Assembly (NCBI GenBank): GCA_003235605.1
Contig: QJVU01000666.1
Span: 1-7,930 of the forward strand
Length of the DNA stretch: 7,930 nt
Source of the DNA: Planctomycetota bacterium
GTDB taxonomy: Bacteria; Planctomycetota; UBA1135; UBA2386
Reading direction: 5' to 3'
The notes beneath the pieces are model-generated. The model was given only the letters and a program-made list of their open reading frames with translations, was not told the DNA's origin and did no database searches. Positions 1 to 4,868 of this stretch are shown in pieces; within the stretch, counting starts at the first letter, position 1, and each line of letters starts with the position of its first letter. The translations under genes were made by a program, and so were the position numbers.

Positions 1-2357
1 TTGGTAAGCAGTCCACGATCCTGGCCGACTTCTTCGGCCTGGGATTCTCGACTGCTGGCATCGGGACGGGGACGTTCGCCGCCAACAACTCGGCCGCGAG
101 GATCTGGACCTTCCCGGACGCGTCGGGCACGGTCTCCCTCGAGGGGCACACGCACGACGATCGCTACTACACCGAGACGGAGATCGACGCGCAGTGGACC
201 GCTCACCTGGCGGCTGGTGACCCCCATCCCGGCTACCTGACGCAGGCGGAGGCGGACGCCCTCTACTCGGTGCTCGGCCATACGCACGTCGAAGCCGACA
301 TCACGGACCTGAACCACACGGATCCGGATGCGATCCACGACAACGTGGCCGGGGAGATCGCGGCCGTCACGCTCAAGGCCTCGCCGGTCAGCGCAGATCT
401 GCTGCTGATCGAGGATTCGGCGGACAGCAACAACAAGAAGCGCGTCACGATCGGCTCGCTGCCGGGTGGTGGCTCGGTCGCTCTCAACGATCTCACCGAC
501 GTCACGATCAGTGGCGTGGCCACGGGGGACTACCTCCGCAAGAGCGCTGGCGACTGGCTCAACGTCACGGTCACCCAGCTCCTCACGGACCTGAAGACGG
601 TGGATGGGACGGGCTCGGGCCTTGACGCAGACCTGCTCGACGGAAACGAGGCCACGGCCTTCGCCGCGGCCTCCCACACGCACGCCGCGGCCGACGTGAC
701 CTCCGGGACCTTCGATGACGCCCGGATTGCCCAGAGCAACGTGACGCAGCACGAGGCCGCGATCGACCACGACGCCCTGACCAACTTCGTGGCCAACGAG
801 CATGTGAAGATCGCCACGGGCACGGACGCAGCAAGGGGAACCGCTGCCGCATTCGGTGTGGGCTTCTACTGGGCCACCGACACGGCTCGCTGGTCCTACA
901 GCAACGCCTCGACGTGGGTCGAGCTCGACGCGGCGACCCTCGAGGGGTTCGACAGCGCAGCCTTCGATCCGGCCGGCATCGCGGCGAGCCTGGTGACCAC
1001 GCACGAGGCGACCTACACGCACCCCTCGTTCGTCGGTGACTCCGGCGCGGGCGGAACCGCAGGCACGGTCCCCGGCCCTTCGGCCGGCGATGCTGCCCTC
1101 GATCGCTACCTCTCCGCCGACGGCAGCTGGGAGACGCCCTCGATCGGCGACTGGACCTTCCGCTTCTCGACGGACGTCGCGGCCACGGATCCCGGTGCCG
1201 GCTACATCAAGTTCAACCATGCCACGACGCCCACGAACATCTACGTGAACGACCGTGCGTACGACGTGAGCTACGACTTCGGGTACCTGGTCAATGCGCT
1301 GGCTTCAGGCGCGAAGATCATCGTCTACCAGAAGAGCGACCCGACGAAGTTCGCGGGCTTCTACGTGAACAGCTCGGTCAGCGACAACACGGGGTGGTGG
1401 ACGATCCCGGTCGCGACGGACGACCTCGGCACGTTCCCCGACAACAACGCGGTGTGCGGAATCATCGTTCTTCAGGGATCCAGCGGCAGCAACCCGACGC
1501 ACCCGAACGTCTTCCAGTTCGACACGGCCACGGGAGCGGCGAATCCGGGCGCCGGGAACTTCCGCCTGAACACGGGCAACTTCGGGACGGCCACGAACCT
1601 CTATATCAACGACCAGGATACCGACCAGTACAACCTCGACGGCGTGCTTGGCAATCAGGTGATCCTCGGCTGGCGCATGCGGATCACAAACAGGAACAAC
1701 ACGACGCAGTGGGTCGAGTACTCGATCACCGCGAACCCCACAGACAATACGGGCTGGTGGACGATCGGAATCAACTGGGTGAACGATGGCAGCGGCGGGA
1801 CTGTGCCGGCGGCCAGCGACCCCTGCCTGATCGAGTTCTACCCGCCCTACGGCCCGTACTCCATGGAGACCTACAGCGGCATTGACTTCATCCAGGACAT
1901 GGCCGGCATCTACATGCCTGCCGGTGGTCCCGCCGTAGATCCCCTGGGCACTCAGTACGCTTGGATGCTCGCAGGCAACCCGCCTGGCGTGGACGACGCG
2001 GCGGGCTTCTACACGGCCGTACCGGCGAAGATTGACATCACCAGGGTAGTCATCGTCACGGTGGACATCGACGACGCGGGCGCAGGTACGGGCATCGCGA
2101 ACTTCGACTGCCGCATCATGTACGAGAACACGCCGGCCGGCGGCACCGTGGGCGCTCGAGTCCTCGCCGCGGCCGCGCAGAACCCCGTGGACCTGGGCGC
2201 GACGCTCCAGACGCTCACCTTCAACGTGCCCGGCGGCACGTTCGCTGGCTCCTTCTGGCTCTCCGTGGCCCGTCTGGTCGCCACGTCCGGCTGGGACACC
2301 GCCCCGGGCCCCATGAACGTGATCCGCCTGACGATCGACTGGCCGATGGCCGAGTAA
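1..2357 (+). CDS. Phage tail fibre / receptor-binding protein, 5' end outside window
   Basis: The reading frame is open from the left edge (first full codon at base 3) to TAA at 2355-2357, giving 784 residues with no start in the window. A GTG at 270 is internal, because clear fibre sequence lies upstream of it. The first half has motifs typical of phage fibres: HTH triplets at 147-155, 279-287 and 675-683 (the first in a GHTHDDRYYTE context), a GLDADLLDG motif near 617-643, and a GGTAGTVPGPSAGDA linker near 1050-1090. HTH motifs in fibre tips such as T4 gp37 bind metal. The second half has two copies of a beta-rich domain (about 1158-1490 and 1512-1850), then a C-terminal domain of about 150 residues rich in V, T, I and D, probably a beta sandwich. 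The expected role is host recognition at the virion tail. No chaperone gene follows it. The host receptor cannot be read from sequence. Confidence 0.9.
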   Translation, partial: GKQSTILADFFGLGFSTAGIGTGTFAANNSAARIWTFPDASGTVSLEGHTHDDRYYTETEIDAQWTAHLAAGDPHPGYLTQAEADALYSVLGHTHVEADITDLNHTDPDAIHDNVAGEIAAVTLKASPVSADLLLIEDSADSNNKKRVTIGSLPGGGSVALNDLTDVTISGVATGDYLRKSAGDWLNVTVTQLLTDLKTVDGTGSGLDADLLDGNEATAFAAASHTHAAADVTSGTFDDARIAQSNVTQHEAAIDHDALTNFVANEHVKIATGTDAARGTAAAFGVGFYWATDTARWSYSNASTWVELDAATLEGFDSAAFDPAGIAASLVTTHEATYTHPSFVGDSGAGGTAGTVPGPSAGDAALDRYLSADGSWETPSIGDWTFRFSTDVAATDPGAGYIKFNHATTPTNIYVNDRAYDVSYDFGYLVNALASGAKIIVYQKSDPTKFAGFYVNSSVSDNTGWWTIPVATDDLGTFPDNNAVCGIIVLQGSSGSNPTHPNVFQFDTATGAANPGAGNFRLNTGNFGTATNLYINDQDTDQYNLDGVLGNQVILGWRMRITNRNNTTQWVEYSITANPTDNTGWWTIGINWVNDGSGGTVPAASDPCLIEFYPPYGPYSMETYSGIDFIQDMAGIYMPAGGPAVDPLGTQYAWMLAGNPPGVDDAAGFYTAVPAKIDITRVVIVTVDIDDAGAGTGIANFDCRIMYENTPAGGTVGARVLAAAAQNPVDLGATLQTLTFNVPGGTFAGSFWLSVARLVATSGWDTAPGPMNVIRLTIDWPMAE
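1158..1850 (+). repeat. Tandem duplicated domain inside the fibre protein
   Basis: Two units of roughly 110 residues follow one another, starting at 1158 and 1512. Landmarks occur in the same order in both: F-x-F-x-T at the start, then PGAG followed by aromatic/Asn, hydrophobic, Lys/Arg, hydrophobic, Asn; then TNIYVND versus TNLYIND; then DNTGWWTI in both. The segments between have diverged, so this is an old protein-level duplication and not a recent DNA repeat. Domains with PGAG and DNTG(W/Y)(W/Y) landmarks recur in phage tail proteins. A ligand-binding role is inference. Confidence 0.8.
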
Positions 2358-2358
2358 G

Positions 2359-2449
2359 TGGTGGCGACGGGTGGAGTCGAACCACCGGGGCCGCTTTCGC
2401 AGACATCGGATCTACAGTCCGCTCCTGCCCCCTACAGGACTACGTCGCC
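2359..2449 (-). tRNA. tRNA-Tyr(GUA), class II, CCA encoded
   Basis: On the minus strand the acceptor halves GGCGACG (2449-2443) and CGTCGCC (2369-2363) pair perfectly. They are followed by discriminator A (2362) and an encoded CCA (2361-2359). The T arm is GGTGG-TTCGACT-CCACC. The anticodon loop CTGTAGA has GTA at 2415-2413 on a CGGA/TCCG stem. A long variable arm (CTGC-GAAA-GCGG) makes it class II, as bacterial tRNA-Tyr should be. It begins one base after the stop of the convergent fibre gene. Its 5' end touches the start codon of the opposing membrane-protein gene. Confidence 0.93.
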
Positions 2450-2674
2450 ATGATCTTGGATCTTCTAGGACACGCCGCCTATGTTCTCCTGATGCTTGGC
2501 ACGATCCTCGTGGCCAAGGTGCCGCGGTGCCGGCGCGGCTGGGCTCTTCGCATGTCTGGAACCGCGACCTGGATGGGGATCGGCGTGGCCATGGCCATGA
2601 GCTCGATCTACCTGTGGAGCTTGGTCTTCCTGGCGATCGACGCCTTCGGCCTGAAGAAGGCGGAGAGGTGGTAG
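2450..2674 (+). CDS. Small two-helix membrane protein, function unknown
   Basis: The 74-residue product has two hydrophobic stretches, about residues 9-24 and 40-67. A short basic loop (KVPRCRRGWALR, residues 23-34) separates them, and the tail is charged (KKAERW). Two helices joined by a positive loop form a hairpin inserted in the inner membrane. Holins and other phage membrane effectors can look like this, but no family hallmark is visible. An AGGA at 2436-2439 sits 10 bases before the ATG and supports this start. Codon use is GC-rich at third positions, as in neighbouring genes. The gene exactly fills the gap between two opposing tRNAs: its ATG touches the 5' end of tRNA-Tyr, and its TAG lies in the 3' end of the next tRNA. 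It follows the fibre gene by 92 bases and could share its transcript. A non-coding explanation is possible but less likely. Confidence 0.6.
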   Translation: MILDLLGHAAYVLLMLGTILVAKVPRCRRGWALRMSGTATWMGIGVAMAMSSIYLWSLVFLAIDAFGLKKAERW

Positions 2675-2745
2675 GGGAGGTGGGACTCGAACCCACACTG
2701 TCCTGTTTCTGAAACAGGCGACTCCTGCCGTTGGTCTACTCCCCC
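2669..2745 (-). tRNA. tRNA with anticodon CAG (reads Leu CUG) but class I shape, CCA encoded
   Basis: The acceptor stem is GGGGGAG (2745-2739) with CTCCCCT (2679-2673), closed by a G1-U72 wobble, followed by A73 (2672) and encoded CCA (2671-2669). The D arm is GAC/GTC with an 11-base loop. The anticodon stem CCTGT/ACAGG is perfect with loop TTCAGAA, so positions 34-36 are CAG. The variable loop is only 5 bases (ACAGT), and the T arm is GTGGG-TTCGAGT-CCCAC. CAG reads the leucine codon CUG, yet bacterial tRNA-Leu is class II with a long variable arm, which this lacks. It may be a phage-specific leucine tRNA, or be charged with another amino acid. Existence as a tRNA is well supported; the amino acid is not. 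Confidence 0.85.
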
Positions 2746-2752
2746 TAGAGGG

Positions 2753-2827
2753 TGGTGGACCCGACGAGAATCGAACTCGCCCGTCTGTGGTTGCAAACCA
2801 CTGATGCCTGCCTTGGATCTCGAGCCC
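2753..2827 (-). tRNA. Probable tRNA-Ala(UGC), CCA encoded
   Basis: The acceptor stem is GGGCTCG (2827-2821) with CGGGTCC (2763-2757), then A73 (2756) and encoded CCA (2755-2753). The stem contains a G3-U70 pair, the classic identity mark for alanyl-tRNA synthetase. The anticodon loop TTTGCAA on a GTGG/CCAC stem places TGC at 34-36 (2795-2793). The T arm is GCGAG-TTCGATT-CTCGT. Two oddities are visible: only one base links the acceptor and D stems, and the fifth anticodon-stem pair would be A-A. Reading the anticodon as GCA (Cys) would need mismatches at 31-39 and 30-40, so Ala is preferred. It lies 7 bases from the CAG tRNA, and the two are probably cut from one transcript. Confidence 0.82.
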
Positions 2828-2845
2828 AGATGTGGTCTAGGAATA

Positions 2846-2957
2846 CAGCCGCAAGGCTCGTAGGGCCTTGGGCGAGATCGTAAGTCGGCGGCTGCGGGGG
2901 TTCATGCGCGGCAACCTATCGCGAAGGGTCATGCCCCGCTAGTAAAAAAGCGGGCCC
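2846..2957 (-). ncRNA. Structured non-coding stretch, possible RNA element upstream of the tRNAs
   Basis: No gene is visible from 2828 to 3005, but inverted repeats crowd it. CAGCCGC (2846-2852) pairs with GCGGCTG (2888-2894). Just inside is AAGGC (2853-2857), a 7-base loop and GCCTT (2865-2869). GCGGGG (2894-2899) pairs with CCCCGC (2934-2939), continued by CATG (2903-2906) with CATG (2930-2933) after a 3-base bulge. CCCGCT (2935-2940) can instead pair with AGCGGG (2949-2954). It lies between the YegP-like gene and the tRNA cluster, both minus strand, so it is likely transcribed that way. It could be a leader, a processing element, a decayed tRNA, or only DNA structure. Confidence 0.3.
2935..2954 (-). 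terminator. Possible weak terminator after the YegP-like gene
   Basis: On the minus strand a 6-bp stem (CCCGCT with AGCGGG) closes a loop of 8 bases holding six T residues (2949-2944). The T run is in and beside the loop and not after the stem, so classic intrinsic termination is doubtful. It sits about 50 bases past the stop of the last gene of the block and ahead of the tRNAs. Confidence 0.25.
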
Positions 2958-3005
2958 GCCCCTTCAAGAGCTGCCTTGTGAACGTGGACGTGCGCCCGAA
3001 GGGCG

Positions 3006-3215
3006 TCACGTCTTCCAGGAATCTTCGTGGTGGACGAGGAGGACAGTGTCGAGCATGTACAGGACGACCGTGTCGTAGGCGGCCTTGCAGTCACGCTTGC
3101 GCTTGTAGCCTTCGCCGCAGTCCGCGACGATCCGCCCGTTCTTGGCGCGGATCCTCCACCGGTACTCGCCCTTGGCGTCCTTGAAGAACTCGATTCTGGG
3201 ATGCTCGATGGCCAT
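3006..3215 (-). CDS. Single-domain DUF1508 / YegP-like protein
   Basis: The 69-residue product begins with a match to the DUF1508 pattern: a short strand (IEFFKDAKGEYRWRIRA, residues 8-24), NGRIVADCGEGY (26-37) and a helix beginning KRKRDCKAA (38-46). Members of this family carry F.I.KD..GEYRW.L.A.NG..IA.SGEGY; here Ser is Cys (CGEGY). YegP of Escherichia coli has two such units, and this protein has one plus a C-terminal extension (YDTVVLYMLDTVLLVHHEDSWKT). The family's biochemical role is not established. A strong purine-rich ribosome site (GGGGAGGAGAGG) just before the ATG fixes the start. It is the third gene of the block, 16 bases after the kinase stop. Confidence 0.85.
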   Translation of the reverse strand: MAIEHPRIEFFKDAKGEYRWRIRAKNGRIVADCGEGYKRKRDCKAAYDTVVLYMLDTVLLVHHEDSWKT

Positions 3216-3227
3216 GGCCTCTCCTCC

Positions 3228-3242
3228 CCGGCTAGGAGCCGG
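3228..3242 (-). promoter_or_regulatory. Hairpin over the kinase stop codon, beside the next ribosome site
   Basis: CCGGCT (3228-3233) and AGCCGG (3237-3242) form a perfect 6-bp stem with a 3-base loop. The kinase stop codon lies within it, and it directly precedes the GGGGAGGAG ribosome site of the YegP-like gene. It could tune coupling between the two genes, protect a cleaved 3' end, or be chance in GC-rich DNA. Confidence 0.35.
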
Positions 3243-3795
3243 TCATCACACCGTCGGCGATCTGCTGCGCGAGATCCGCGAGATCTTCGATGGTCCTGTC
3301 GTTGCAGATGCGGATGTGTACGTTGTCGTCCTGGGGCGTGATGTCCAGGTTGTCGAGACCGTCCGGCTCGAAGCCGGGACGGGAGACCCAGATCACGCAG
3401 ATGTCGGGCTTGCGCTCGAGCAGGGCCTCCAGCTCGAGGCGCCTGCGGACTCCCACGCACACCTGGCCGCGCTCCAGGGCCCGGCTGGCCAGGAAGTCCA
3501 GCCCCAGCACCTCGACGAAGGCGTCGCCCAGGGCCACCAGGAGCTCCCTGGCGGGCCTGCCGCGCTCCAGGTCCCAGGCGCCCTTCCACTCGCCCTCGAT
3601 CTCAGGACGGGCCTTGTGGCACGTCAGGCGGGGCTCCAGCTTGTAGCGGGCCGCCAGGACCGCCTGGCGCTTCGTCTCGACCTCCACCAGGACCTCGGAG
3701 GTGTCCGTGGCCTTGCTGCCAAGCGCTGCTGCCAAGATCCTCCCGAACGTGCTCTTGCCGGCCTGGGCCGGCCCAACGACTACGAACTCCCTCAT
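3232..3795 (-). CDS. P-loop kinase, probably deoxynucleoside monophosphate kinase-like
   Basis: The 187-residue protein opens with a beta strand and a Walker A loop (GPAQAGKS, residues 8-15). A helix with RPARELLVALGDAF (80-93), a basic VGVRRRLELEAL segment (114-125) and a strand CVIWVSRPG (133-141) follow. The end, NDRTIEDLADLAQQI (165-179), resembles the C-terminal helix of phage dNMP kinases (T4 gp1 type). Such enzymes pass phosphate from ATP to dNMPs to feed phage DNA synthesis. The family call rests on this order and on size, since no diagnostic substrate motif is certain. Another P-loop NTPase is possible. The start ATG overlaps the upstream stop as ATGA (3795-3792), with GGAG-type sequence at 3804-3809, 8 bases away. 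The frame is open further upstream, but that part is out-of-frame sequence of the preceding gene. Confidence 0.75.
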   Translation of the reverse strand: MREFVVVGPAQAGKSTFGRILAAALGSKATDTSEVLVEVETKRQAVLAARYKLEPRLTCHKARPEIEGEWKGAWDLERGRPARELLVALGDAFVEVLGLDFLASRALERGQVCVGVRRRLELEALLERKPDICVIWVSRPGFEPDGLDNLDITPQDDNVHIRICNDRTIEDLADLAQQIADGVMTGS

Positions 3796-4073
3796 CCTGA
3801 CAGCTCCCTTACCTCTGGCCTTCCGGTGATCGCGTTCCGGATGTGGATCTTCTGGCCCCTCAGTGCGATCTCGATCACGTCGTAGTGGGCATCGTACAGC
3901 AGGTACGTGCCTGCCTGCATCTCTTCCGTCGGATTCGCCGCGATCGACTGGTTGATCCAGCGCGGGGTCTCCTTCAGCTTGAAGGCCCGGCGGAAGTGCT
4001 CCGCGAACTCCTCGTCCGGCCACAGCCGGACCATGGCCTCGGCGAAGTCCTTCAGGGTCGGTCGGCTGAACAT
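3792..4073 (-). CDS. Small protein of unknown function, first gene of the kinase block
   Basis: The 93-residue protein has a helical first half (FAEAMVRLWPDEEFAEHFRRAFKL, residues 10-33) and a strand-rich second half (TYLLYDAHYDVIEIALRGQKIHIRNA, 56-81). I recognise no family. I chose the ATG at 4073 because GAGG at 4086-4083 lies 9 bases before it, and because the open frame beyond (to 4220) is antisense to the acidic protein gene. That upstream part gives a false hydrophobic N-terminus. A possible minus-strand -10 box, TAGAAT, at 4105-4100 would put transcription start about 20 bases before the ATG, but no good -35 accompanies it. The stop overlaps the kinase start (ATGA), so the two are translationally coupled. 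Confidence 0.75.
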   Translation of the reverse strand: MFSRPTLKDFAEAMVRLWPDEEFAEHFRRAFKLKETPRWINQSIAANPTEEMQAGTYLLYDAHYDVIEIALRGQKIHIRNAITGRPEVRELSG

Positions 4074-4145
4074 GCGTGACAACCTCGCAGGTCTGGGGCA
4101 TTCTACCTGGGCGAGCTTGGTCCGCTCACACCTGGAGAAACCAGA

Positions 4146-4292
4146 ATGGGTCACCGAAGTTCCGAAGATGACTGGGACGACCTGGACGATGACGAGTACG
4201 ACGAAGACGATCCTGAGCAACTAGATCGCTGTGACGAGTGCGGAGAGCTTCTCCAGGACTGCGTCTGCGATCTGCTCGAAGACCTCGACTAG
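4146..4292 (+). CDS. Acidic microprotein with CxxC-x6-CxC cluster
   Basis: This 48-residue frame runs opposite to its neighbours. GGAG at 4134-4137 stands 8 bases before the ATG. Of 48 residues, 23 are Asp or Glu (dense at residues 7-24), with only two Arg, one His and no Lys. Cysteines at 29, 32, 39 and 41 form CDEC and CVC pairs, a likely zinc or metal site. The C-terminus (CDLLEDLD) looks like an acidic helix. Highly acidic small phage proteins can mimic DNA and block host DNA-binding enzymes; that role is inference. Its TAG (4290-4292) shares CTAG with the opposing protease TAG, so the two genes end interlocked. It lies divergently from the gene starting at 4073, leaving 72 bases for two promoters. 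Coding status rests on the ribosome site, composition and exact fit in the gap. Confidence 0.68.
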   Translation: MGHRSSEDDWDDLDDDEYDEDDPEQLDRCDECGELLQDCVCDLLEDLD

Positions 4293-4867
4293 CCCTTCTC
4301 GCTCCAGATCTGGTCGACGATCCCCCATTCGATCGCCGTGTCGGCATCGAAGTAGGAGTCTTGCACCTTCCTGCAGATCCGCTCCCAGTGGGTGGCCGTC
4401 TTGTTCGTGTGCCTGGCCATCAGCTTGTTCCAGAGCGCGTCCATCGCCTTGACGTGAGAGACCTCCGCGGCCGCAGCTTCGACGCGGTCGCTCTCCACGC
4501 CAGCGTTGCCCCGGTGGACCATGAACTGGACGTGGGGAGTGGCCCAGCGCTTGCCGCGTTCGCCGGCGGCGACCAGAAGGGGCGCCGCAGACATGCACTT
4601 GCCGATGGCTACAGTGTGGACAGGGCACCTGAGCCCGTTCTGGAGCACGTCATAGAGACCGAACATCTCGTAGACGGAGCCGCCGAACGAGCCCACGAAG
4701 AGCTCGATGGGCTCGCTCGAGTTGAAGCTCTCCATCAGGTAGAGCCCCTTGATCACGATGCCGATCGACGCGTCGTCCACATCGTCGAAGAGGAAGACGC
4801 GGCGGTTGGTGACGTCGACGCCGTGGTCGAAGTAGGCGTCTACCCAGTCCTTGCCGATGCGTGCCAC
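4289..4867 (-). CDS. ClpP-like serine protease
   Basis: The 192-residue product matches the ClpP fold along its length. GSFGGSV (59-65) matches the NSPGGSV oxyanion segment. Ser93 in GKCMSAAPLLVAAGE is the nucleophile, His118 in FMVHRGNAG the base, and Asp170 in RKVQDSYFDADTAIEWGIVD the third triad member. Spacing of Ser to His (25) equals that in E. coli ClpP. Size is close to the 207-residue E. coli precursor. I set the start at GTG 4867, one base after the preceding stop, because CAGGGA lies 7 bases before it; the longer frame to 4921 is implausible. Phage ClpP-like enzymes are often prohead proteases encoded beside portal and capsid genes. None is near here, so a role in host or regulatory protein turnover, perhaps with a host Clp ATPase, is possible. 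Confidence 0.88.
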   Translation of the reverse strand: MARIGKDWVDAYFDHGVDVTNRRVFLFDDVDDASIGIVIKGLYLMESFNSSEPIELFVGSFGGSVYEMFGLYDVLQNGLRCPVHTVAIGKCMSAAPLLVAAGERGKRWATPHVQFMVHRGNAGVESDRVEAAAAEVSHVKAMDALWNKLMARHTNKTATHWERICRKVQDSYFDADTAIEWGIVDQIWSEKG

Positions 4868-4868
4868 A

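Noticed and set aside
1..240. Small plus-strand frame at the left edge
   Set aside because: It is a shifted frame of the fibre gene, which reads typical fibre sequence from base 3.
2753..2827. Reading this tRNA as tRNA-Cys (GCA)
   Set aside because: The anticodon stem would lose pairs 30-40 and 31-39. The UGC register keeps four pairs and agrees with G3-U70.
2359..2827. Phage attachment site in the tRNA cluster
   Set aside because: No integrase gene is in the window, and no direct repeat of a tRNA 3' half was seen.
3142..3885. Plus-strand open frame of 247 codons
   Set aside because: It is the reverse complement of the kinase gene, which has a Walker A loop and ATGA coupling.
3796..4101. 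Upstream extension of the kinase frame
   Set aside because: It reads the preceding gene out of frame. The ATG at 3795 has the ribosome site and stop-start overlap.
4074..4220. Longer N-terminus for the gene at 3792-4073, with an apparent hydrophobic signal (MLRIVFVVLVIV...)
   Set aside because: This stretch is antisense to the Asp-rich part of the acidic protein gene, and antisense of Asp codons reads as Val/Ile. The ATG at 4073 has a ribosome site.
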